Assembly: GCA_036250225.1 (NCBI GenBank)
Contig: JAPZLL010000017.1
Location: 248,001 to 312,000 of the forward strand
Direction of reading: 5' to 3'
Length of the DNA stretch: 64,000 nucleotides
DNA from: Cercophora sp. LCS_1
Taxonomy: Eukaryota > Ascomycota > Sordariomycetes > Sordariales > Lasiosphaeriaceae
A program made the position numbers and the translations under genes. The stretch's first letter is position 1; each line of letters begins with the position of its first letter. Positions 57,113-64,000 of the stretch are shown here, piece after piece. The notes under the pieces were generated by a model. The model saw only the letters and a list, made by a program, of their open reading frames with translations. It ran no database searches and was not told the origin of the DNA.

Positions 57113-57618
57113 TACTAGCTTTCTCAACAAATGGGACACAACTCGCAACGGCCCACGCCTGGTCCGCCGCCGTATGGGACCTGAGTCGCGCTCCCAATAC
57201 GTCAGCCGACAACAGTGAAGACGACGAGCCAGCGCCCCTTGCCTTGGACGAATCGAGTTGTGTAGAAAGCAACCCAACTAACTGGGCTGCGTTCTACGCG
57301 CAAGACCGTCTCGAGTACAACGATCAGCGGGGATACTTCCAGGCCACGACGCGATACGGCACATTCTTTCTCGAACGGTGTGCCAGGAAATTGAACGGGT
57401 TATGGTATCAGTTTCGAAAACCGGGACATGCTGTCTCGGAAGATGGAAAATGGATCATCAAAGACGGGGAGAAGATGATGTGGCTTCCGCCGGATTATCG
57501 GTGTCTTGGGGCTGATGATGACTTTGTGGAGAGGGGTCCTCCTTCGTGGGTTATGGCGGAGGGCGTGCTTATTATCGAGACCAAGGCGAAGGGATTCATG
57601 GTTATGGAGCTTAAGTGA

Positions 57619-58358
57619 CGGTGTGGTATAGGCTGGATCGGGTAGTCAATGACTCCTGGAATATCCTCTTCTCTCGTTTCGGATGTCTCTTGAACTGCTT
57701 TTGCTTGCTCTCACTGGGTAGAACCGGTTGTCAGTTGGGCTCACTGGTATGGCCACCTCATGCAAGGATCAAATACACGTGCTTGAACACACCCGACGAG
57801 TTGGTACCCATCGGCTACAGCCTCGATAACTCTCAAAATCATCTGCGATATGGTTGGTTCCTGCTTATGTTTGTGGCTTCATTATAAGCTTCGTGTTTCA
57901 TGGTCCCACGTCGTTCAAGAGGCTCCCGGCGTCATCGAGGTGTGAGATTACCCAAGGTTCGGTACTTGCGGGAAGACGCAATCAACGCCGAAGACTACGT
58001 ACAGGACAGCTGCTTTCTTACATTCGCTTTCGTCCCACACACAGTTTCCTATAAGCTTGATTCAGACGCTAGGATGTCTAGCTCAAGCTCAAGCCCCATC
58101 GCAGACGATCGAAAGGTGCCCTCGAGCTCTCGAGCTGCACAAGCGGGATGAGCTCAGTACCGTCAAACCATGACACAAGCACAAGGAAATGAATGACCGC
58201 CCCATTGACCCGCCACAACACACCACCGCCGCCGGTCAACCTAGGTCGATAAGCTCGATAAGACACCGTTGCCGAGGGGTTGTGGTCCTCACCAAGCGCC
58301 CATCCTCCCCACTCTGGTGACATCGTCATCACATCTTGGTCAACGCTACTCCGCCACC
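57619..58358. other. Intergenic region
   Basis: 3' flank of the receptor and promoter of the rhodopsin-domain gene. Short ORFs (66-90 codons) have no domain. Confidence 0.45.
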
Positions 58359-59873
58359 ATGTGTGGATATCAGCTTAAGACGGGATTCTCGCCCTTGCCG
58401 ACAGGAAGTCCTCTCATAGGCGAGGACCCTTACGATGGTGATGTTGATGGCGATGGCGACGCCTTTGAGGACGATCCATGCTCGCTCATCCGCGCCATCT
58501 ACCTCTTCATTTTTCTTACGGTCGCATCAGTTGGGCTGCGGTTCTACGCCAGGAAATTCGGGGGGGCCAAGTTCGGGTGGGATGACGGTCTCATCATCGC
58601 GTCCTGCATTTTTAATGTTGGGTTGTGTGTCGTTGGGATCAGTAAGCACTGTAGGAACCTGACGGACCGATGGACAATACTAACATGTTCGCATAGTCAT
58701 GGCGAGCAGAGCCGGAGTGGGCTTCCATTCTGCCGATCTACCAGAAGACGTGCTCCTCGACTGGTATCATCTGCTCTTCATGTTCCAGAGTGTATACTTT
58801 GGCGCCGTTTCTCTTCCCAAGCTGGCCGGTCTTTGCCTGTATCTGCGTCTCTTCAACTGGAGAGGGCTGATGCGACTCGCGACCCTTGTTCTGATAGTCT
58901 TGTCAGCGTCTACGTGGGCAGCCATGTCGATCGTGACGTGGTCTGAGTGCAGACCGTTCGTAGACTGGTGGAACGGAGTCACCGGGCCTCACGGGGTCAA
59001 GTGCATCGCCACCCAGCAGTTCTTTCACGCCCAGGCTGTCCCTGGGTTCATCCTGGATCTCTTCATCTTTGGTCTTCCGATGCACACCATTTGGAAGCTC
59101 AAACTCCCGATGCTGAAACGGGTCGGCCTCGTCGTCATCTTTATCATTGGAGGCTTGTGAGTTTGCAAATCCCGTTCCAAGTTCCTGCAACCGAAACTGA
59201 TACCAGGATCAACAGTGGCATGATTGCGTGCGGCGTCAGGATGGCCAGCTTTTGGCTGCATCCGGCCGTTGGCGACTCAACATGCAAGTTTCGCCTTTCT
59301 TGTTCAGATCCAGCTAACCAGTTGAAACCAGTCAGCGGCATTCCCCTAACGAGATGGTCCATCACGGAATCCAGCTGCTACATCATGGCCAACTGTGCGG
59401 CACACTTCAAACCGCTGTTCACGCAGTGGACGCCTCTTTGGCTAAAAAAGATGTTTTACACCGTCGTCGAGTCAGCTTCCGCGTCTATCGCCAGATCAAT
59501 GTCGAGGGCGTCCAAGGCCCAACGCGGGCCAACGCCACTGCAGGACGGAGCTGGCGTTGGCACTGGAAATGACCATATTCCAGATGAGGAAGAGCAACGG
59601 AACGAGGAGGTGGCGGCGACTCCACTTGAGAAGCCAGAGGACAAGCAAGTATCCCCGGTGAAGTCCGCCGACAAAAACGAAGAGCCCTCGGTATTTCAAG
59701 GACCGGCGATTGAAGGACCGCCATATTATCGGGAAATCGAAGGCGGACGATCAAGTACCTGGGCTGGACAGCACCCAGACATTATCCGGGTAACTACGGA
59801 ACTCAGCTTGGAGAGCGACGTTGTGGATGTCGAAAAAGGGCAAAGAGGGCGAAGCGAATCACTTGCGGGCTAA
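58359..59873 (+). CDS. Fungal rhodopsin-domain integral membrane protein
   Basis: Seven-helix fungal membrane protein of the rhodopsin-domain type (PF20684-like; related to CFEM-GPCR-style and SAT4 proteins). Exons 58359-58641, 58697-59156, 59207-59283 and 59332-59873 encode 453 residues. The start has a strong context (GCCACCATGTG). Introns 1 and 2 are GT-AG (55 and 50 nt); intron 3 (59284-59331, 48 nt) has the non-canonical GC donor GCAAGT with a CTAAC branch site, and removing it joins GDST to the conserved helix-7 region RWSITESSCYIMANC. Segments: LIRAIYLFIFLTVASVGLRFYAR, FGWDDGLIIASCIF, VSLPKLAGLCLYLRLF, IVTWSECRPFVDWW, FILDLFIFGLPM. The C-terminal tail is long, acidic and disordered. 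No retinal-binding Lys was assigned. The function is unknown. Confidence 0.85.
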
Positions 59874-60183
59874 TGCTAACATCTAATGGCTTGATTTGTA
59901 CATGATGGTGGTGATAGCCAAAAAGCTTGAATTGCGTGCGAGGTGCATCGTCTCCAACCAATGATTTCAAGAGGTACAGATATAATATCGGCCAGTGACT
60001 CAGGCCGGGAAAGCATTGCATCGCCGCTATGCATGCTTACTTGCGATCAGGTAACGGTGCTACGCAACGAGTAAACAGCCTGTGTACAAATGCAACAGAA
60101 AACGCAGAGTCAAACTTGCTTCACTCGTCTACCAAACACCATCCCACTCTCACAGCCAACCAATCCCAACGCCCACCGCCAAA
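59874..60183. other. Intergenic region
   Basis: Short gap between the rhodopsin-domain gene and the methyltransferase. The CT-rich 3' end serves as promoter. Nothing else is seen. Confidence 0.5.
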
Positions 60184-60987
60184 ATGTCCCAAAACATCTA
60201 CGACAACGACTCCTTCTTCAAAAACTACTCCCTCCTCCACCGTTCCATCACCGGCCTCGCCGGTGCCCCAGAATGGCCCCATCTCCGCAGCTTCCTCCCT
60301 CCCCTCAACGACACCCACATCCTCGACCTCGGTTGCGGAATGGGCTGGTACACTCGCTACTTCAGCGCAAACGGCGCCACCTCCGTCCGCGGCGTCGATC
60401 TGTCCGAGAACATGCTCGCGCGCGCCCGCTCCATGACCGACGCGCCAAACATCACCTACACCCTCGGCGATCTCGATTCCCTCGCGTCCCAGGCCATCCT
60501 CCTTCCCGACGACGAAACGGGCAAGATCGATATCGTCTTTAGCGCATTGGCGGTACACTACCTCACGCACCTCCCCGAACTTGTCTCACACATCCATCGC
60601 GTCCTCAAACCGGGTGGGATGTTTGTTTTTTCAGCCGAACATCCCATTTTCACGGCGCCGTCAGGGCCGGGACCGGTGGAGATTGATGCTGCTGGTCGGC
60701 CTGGTGATGCAGGGAAGACGAAGAAGATGATCTGGCCGCTGAATGACTATCAGAAGGAAGGCGAGCGGGTGACGAATTGGTTGGCGGACGGGGTGAGGAA
60801 GTATCATCGTACGACGGCGAGCTACGTGAATATTTTGCTGAAGGCCGGATTTGAGATTACGGGGTTTGATGAGTGGTATCCTACCGAGGAGGAGTTGGAG
60901 GAGAATCCGGGGTGGAGGGAAGAGATGAAGAATGAGATGATGAAGCCTACTTTTTTGCTGATTGGGGCTAGGAAGAGGGCAGTTTAA
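60184..60987 (+). CDS. SAM-dependent class I methyltransferase
   Basis: Single-exon ORF of 267 residues. The ATG at 60184 (AAAATGTCC) is chosen over an upstream in-frame ATG at 60082 because the leader lacks conserved sequence. Motif I ILDLGCGMGWYTRYF binds SAM, and VRGVDLSENMLARAR is the motif-II acidic loop. IDIVFSALAVHYLTHLP and VLKPGGMFVFSAEHP match the post-motif strands of the UbiE/Methyltransf_11 type. The C-terminus (WYPTEEELEENPGW, KPTFLLIGARKR) is typical of standalone small-molecule methyltransferases. No targeting signal. The substrate is unknown. Confidence 0.88.
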   Translation: MSQNIYDNDSFFKNYSLLHRSITGLAGAPEWPHLRSFLPPLNDTHILDLGCGMGWYTRYFSANGATSVRGVDLSENMLARARSMTDAPNITYTLGDLDSLASQAILLPDDETGKIDIVFSALAVHYLTHLPELVSHIHRVLKPGGMFVFSAEHPIFTAPSGPGPVEIDAAGRPGDAGKTKKMIWPLNDYQKEGERVTNWLADGVRKYHRTTASYVNILLKAGFEITGFDEWYPTEEELEENPGWREEMKNEMMKPTFLLIGARKRAV

Positions 60988-61612
60988 GGCCACCAGGTGG
61001 ACGGACGTAGTATGGGTGCGGTGTGTTGGCAACAAAAATGGGGCGTGCGAAAAGCAGAGCTTTTTATGATAGAACTTGCATCATCTCCCGGAATCACAAA
61101 GTCCATACCCTTTTCAGGCCTGTGGCCATGGGGCCATGCCCCGAGTTTCGGGAGTCGGAGACAGTCATGCCTCCTCGGGTTCGCCGGCAACCACCCAAAA
61201 GTTAAAGTAGGGTTGATTTAGGCCATATGCGGTCACGCAAAGCCTCGAAATCGAGAGCCGAGAGCCCACGCGTGTGATCATGACGCAGCATGACGAAGTT
61301 TCATCAACGCCAGTCCAAGGTGTTTCAGTTTATACATTACAGTAGACAATCCTACTTATAAAAGCCACGGGATATATTTGGAGGTGAGCGTACTGCCATT
61401 GTTGAGCGTCTAGCTAGTGTTTCCGGCCCGACCCTCGTTGTTCCGCACAGCCTCTGGTGTCATTTTGCTGGGGCTGCCAACGGTCACCTCGGTAATTGTA
61501 CATTGTTTTTAAGATTTTCCCCTTGGCCGTAGGCCGCACAATTAAAAATGTCGGGAAGAATTGAGCCCTAAAAGCCTCGGTAATCAATTGCTTCCACCCT
61601 GATGACGTGAGC
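60988..61612. other. Intergenic region
   Basis: The minus-strand ORF 61414-61809 overlaps the 3' part of the next gene in another frame and may hold a further exon, but no splice was convincing. Nothing else is recognised. Confidence 0.4.
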
Positions 61613-62320
61613 TTACGATAACCCACAGCAGTGAATAAAGTGTTGCCTCCGTTGGACGAGAACACGAAGATCGGCATATTTGTACTTGGGTTGGTCGAGT
61701 AATCCCCCAACCTCCTTGACCACCGGCGACCACTTCCATGGGTCAGACTGCTGACACACCATGATGTGGACTGTATTCGGGTTTTCATCTGCGTTGGACG
61801 AAAAGCCATGCCTCATCAGGTCGATCGAAAACGAATGCCCTTTTGTCCCCGTGTGGCTCTGCACAATACGCGTGGCTTCTTCCTTGATTTCTGGCCAATC
61901 CGCACCCATGCCGTTGTCGCGTAATTCTTGCGAGATCAGAAATTGGTACTCCTTCGCGATCATCTCGACGGGAATATCGGGGTGCCTCGAGTCGACGAAC
62001 AACTTGATCTTTGTCACGGCAGAGGCCCAGACAGCGGGCGAGTGATCGTCTTCCCAGCGAGCCACGATAAGAATGGTCGGCTTGCGTTTTTCGGCGCAAT
62101 CGAAGGGCCTTATAGCGCATAGGTCGACTGCCGAGACGTCCTTCACCCCTTCGGCGTTGAGGATCCGCCTTGCTTCGTCCTGTAGGGTTCTAGCCCCAAC
62201 GGCTTTCTGGATTGCCCGGCACTTTGGCTCAAGCCGTACACTACTCATGTAAATGGGAGGATTCGTTGTTGTCCCAACGCGAAACCGAGCGATAGAAATT
62301 GCCATCGGGGAGAACGACAT
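61613..62320 (-). CDS. Hypothetical protein, probably incomplete at its 3' end
   Basis: 235-codon ORF from the ATG at 62320 (MSFSPMAISIARFRVG). It has coherent coding character: RAIQKAVGARTLQDEARRIL, RKPTILIVARWEDDHSPAVWASAVTKIK and DIPVEMIAKEYQFLIS. The blend resembles an uncharacterised fungal family whose members continue into a second, beta-rich half; here the frame ends at 61613 soon after VLVQRRQHF. A downstream frame (to 61414) could supply more exons, but no clean donor-acceptor pair was found. No function is assigned. Confidence 0.6.
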   Translation of the reverse strand: MSFSPMAISIARFRVGTTTNPPIYMSSVRLEPKCRAIQKAVGARTLQDEARRILNAEGVKDVSAVDLCAIRPFDCAEKRKPTILIVARWEDDHSPAVWASAVTKIKLFVDSRHPDIPVEMIAKEYQFLISQELRDNGMGADWPEIKEEATRIVQSHTGTKGHSFSIDLMRHGFSSNADENPNTVHIMVCQQSDPWKWSPVVKEVGGLLDQPKYKYADLRVLVQRRQHFIHCCGLS

Positions 62321-62583
62321 CTGCGAGAGTTAGAACGACAATGATTTATACATGGTCGGAAAATATTCAGGATGGTCTACACACCATGACCATATGATAT
62401 CTCAGAGCCCTAAAGTGTTGTATCTAGGACTGTTGGGAATCCTCACACTGGTGAGGTGAAAATGGCTCGAGGTCTGGTGGCATTGATGAAACTCCGAGTG
62501 CCCTTCTATGTTCACCCAGGATGCGCAGGTATTTTTGAGTTTTGCTGCATTTGGTCTGACGCATCGGCATCAAAAACTTTCTT

Positions 62584-63789
62584 TCAGCCACCCGGGATTA
62601 CATCGACCCGAAGCTCCTTCAAACCCTTCGGTACGAGGTCATCCCCTGACAACCTTAGACCTTTTTCATACACAAACCAGCCAGAACGCGGTTGCAAAGT
62701 GTCAAGCCCCACGCCCTCACCTGCACCCTCCCCTGCTCCCAACGACACCCTCCCACTGCTAGAGCACACGATCCCCACCGAGCCAGCCATCATCTCCACA
62801 TCCAACACACCCTCTACATCCTCAAGAACGACCGGCACCTGTGCAAAACCCCCAGGGATCGTCCTCCCTTCCGTCTCCGGCAACCCGGCCTCATCCCAGC
62901 GCAGCCGCGCCTCCCCCATTTCATCCCAGTAACAGAACGCCGTGATCCAACCGTTATACCACCCTCTCTTCCCACACTCCTCCTCCTCTTTTCCGTCGCA
63001 CTCATGCTCATACCCACTCCCAGCATGCCAGATCATACACCTCAAAAACGACTTTGCCTCATCCCCTTCAGGATCATCAAACGTCACCAAGAAGCCACTC
63101 AGCACCCGATCTATCATCTCCCCAAACTCCTGCGCCTCAGCCCCATACGCCCCATCCTTGATAAGTTCAACCCGGGTCTTGATCTCCTCGTAATCACCTC
63201 TCTCACCTAACAACGTGACAGACGGAATCCCGCACCTAAACCAGCAAGCGTATCGGAATCTGGCGCGCAATGTACCCATCATGACGGCGAGAGCTGTAAC
63301 CACATCATCGTCAGTGGTTGTACTGAAGCTGGGTGTCAACCAGGCGCGGAACTGCGGGAGGAACTTGATGGGCGTGGCCTCAAATGCTGTGGCAATGCCG
63401 TGTGCGAAAGTGGAGAAGTCGAGGCAGAAGCGGTCGCCGACGCGGTAGCGGGTTAGGAGGACTGGTTTTTGTCGTTCCTCCTGTTGGGTGTTTTTCCTGT
63501 GGAGGAAGAAGGAGAGTTGCGTGATGATGGCCAGCCAGACGTCGTCAGGTCGCATGATGAGGTGGTGGTGGTTGTTGTAGGCTTGAATGACGGCGTGGAC
63601 GAAACTGTTGGGGCTGGGTCGGAGGGCAGGTGGGAAGGTGTCGTCGAAGGAGGAGTGGATCATGGAGCGCTTGATTGATGAGTCCTCATGCGGGGTGATG
63701 GATGAGACGATTTCGAGCGGGTGGTTTGCGCCGCCGGTTGGAGGGATGACGGTGGCTTCATGGGAGGCAATTTTGATGGTTATCGCCAT
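62584..63789 (-). CDS. DUF4419 domain protein
   Basis: Single-exon ORF, 401 residues from the ATG at 63789 (MAITIKIASHEA). An upstream in-frame ATG at 63957 would add 56 residues of low-complexity sequence. Sequence typical of DUF4419: SFVHAVIQAYNNHHHLIMRPDDVWLAIITQLSFFL, then YVGD-like RYRVGDRFCLDFSTF, TLRARFRYACWFRCGIPSVTLLGE, GWYNGWITAFCYWDE and VPVVLEDVEG. The function of DUF4419 proteins is not established. The Gly-rich C-terminal part (GAGEGAGEGVG) is an insertion or low-complexity loop. Confidence 0.88.
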   Translation of the reverse strand: MAITIKIASHEATVIPPTGGANHPLEIVSSITPHEDSSIKRSMIHSSFDDTFPPALRPSPNSFVHAVIQAYNNHHHLIMRPDDVWLAIITQLSFFLHRKNTQQEERQKPVLLTRYRVGDRFCLDFSTFAHGIATAFEATPIKFLPQFRAWLTPSFSTTTDDDVVTALAVMMGTLRARFRYACWFRCGIPSVTLLGERGDYEEIKTRVELIKDGAYGAEAQEFGEMIDRVLSGFLVTFDDPEGDEAKSFLRCMIWHAGSGYEHECDGKEEEECGKRGWYNGWITAFCYWDEMGEARLRWDEAGLPETEGRTIPGGFAQVPVVLEDVEGVLDVEMMAGSVGIVCSSSGRVSLGAGEGAGEGVGLDTLQPRSGWFVYEKGLRLSGDDLVPKGLKELRVDVIPGG

Positions 63790-64000
63790 GACGGTGTACT
63801 GTGGTGCTGTCAGGGGATAGATTGCGATGAGAGGTTTGGGTGTGGTGTTGCTCCTGCCTGTCCATGCATGGCTGCCTGGACTTGCGTCACTCCACTCTGA
63901 GGGAGTGGATGCGGGGATCTTAGGCACTCTTCCCTCCTTCACCTTGCGCGGCAACAATGCGTCAACTGCAGATGAAAGCTTACAACCATGGATCAGTCAA
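63790..64000. other. Right edge, upstream flank of DUF4419
   Basis: The minus ORF remains open to 63957. The window ends before a full promoter is visible. Confidence 0.4.

Larger units (their letters stand above)
53046..57618 (+). pseudogene. NACHT-WD40 (HET-E/NWD-like) STAND receptor, broken
   Basis: Cytosolic NLR-type innate-immunity or heterokaryon-incompatibility receptor, now degenerate. Order: C-terminal part of the NWD-type helical N-domain (MDWYWTLSSPLLEE, FLRDLVKLDDWDG); NACHT with Walker A GDLGKGKTML, sensor FFFCQANDIRINTATAILRG, Walker B TYLIVDAVDECT and VKWLISSR; then WD40 repeats (VVFSPTGKLMASGSRDGAIRLW, LAFSHNTEYLAVGF, INIWDVATGG) and a C-terminus (EKMMWLPPDYR) typical of the family. 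One 62-nt intron lies at 54965-55026. Lesions: the N-domain is cut off at its start, TGA at 53427-53429, frame change at about 54426-54436, a second at 55716-55741 (13-nt tandem duplication), and a poly-G/N/poly-C interruption at 56974-57112. No effector domain is left. Confidence 0.85.

Noticed and set aside
56970..57118. Glycine-rich or proline-rich protein read from poly-G/poly-C
   Set aside because: It is a translation of the homopolymer/N artefact inside the broken receptor gene.
1..64000. CRISPR array, prophage or bacterial operon
   Set aside because: No regularly spaced repeats, and all genes are eukaryotic with spliceosomal introns.

Overview
The window is nuclear DNA from a filamentous ascomycete, most likely a Sordariomycete. 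The evidence is genes with short introns (about 48-110 nt, a few longer, with GTRNGT donors and CTRAY-like branch sites), a lytic polysaccharide monooxygenase, a NoxA-type NADPH oxidase, an IKS1-type kinase, a Zn2Cys6 regulator, small secreted cysteine-rich proteins and NACHT-WD40 (HET-E/NWD-like) immune-receptor sequence. I saw no bacterial, phage or viral features. All spliced models were made by eye from reading frames and splice consensus, without transcript evidence.

Left third (1-25 kb): a decayed repeat patch lies at 0.1-0.8 kb, followed by an AA9 LPMO (2.2-3.0 kb, minus), a basic-tailed hypothetical protein (4.3-5.3), a secreted GH79 beta-glucuronidase-like enzyme (5.9-7.4), a coiled-coil/zinc-finger-like protein (8.4-9.6), a 54-codon conserved-looking ORF (11.8-11.9), an IKS1-like kinase with a hydrophobic tail (14.2-16.7, minus), a purine nucleoside permease (17.4-18.8, minus), a secreted alpha/beta hydrolase (20.6-21.9, minus), a small secreted Cys-rich protein (23.3-23.6) and a predicted mitochondrial single-pass membrane protein (24.3-25.1).

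Middle third (27-48 kb): a Zn2Cys6 regulator (27.3-30.3), an HXXXD acyltransferase (31.2-32.7, minus), an MFS exporter (33.2-35.0, minus) and a CYP52-like P450 (35.5-37.1) sit together like a small tailoring/export cluster without a visible backbone synthase. Next come a decayed NACHT-like relic (37.6-38.8), an SH3b-like secreted Cys-rich protein (39.7-40.2), NoxA (41.6-43.6, minus), a truncated beta-carbonic anhydrase with an altered active-site motif (45.0-45.5, minus), and a small membrane ORF abutting a mitochondrial phosphate carrier (46.1-47.6).

Right third (48-64 kb): a truncated ORF resembling the N-terminal module of fungal ankyrin/STAND proteins (48.7-49.1, minus), a coiled-coil membrane-anchored protein (49.7-51.1), a polytopic membrane protein (51.5-53.1, minus) and a NACHT-WD40 receptor (53.0-57.6) form a cluster. 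Each of the last three is broken by an in-frame stop. The receptor also carries two frameshifts, one of them explained by a 13-nt tandem duplication, and it is cut by a 78-nt poly-G run, an N gap and a poly-C run that look like an assembly artefact. After it come a fungal rhodopsin-domain membrane protein with a GC-AG intron (58.4-59.9), a SAM methyltransferase (60.2-61.0), a hypothetical protein (61.6-62.3, minus) and a DUF4419 protein (62.6-63.8, minus).

The most interesting structure is this apparent graveyard of innate-immunity-type genes at 48-57.6 kb, with a second relic at 37.6-38.8 kb.
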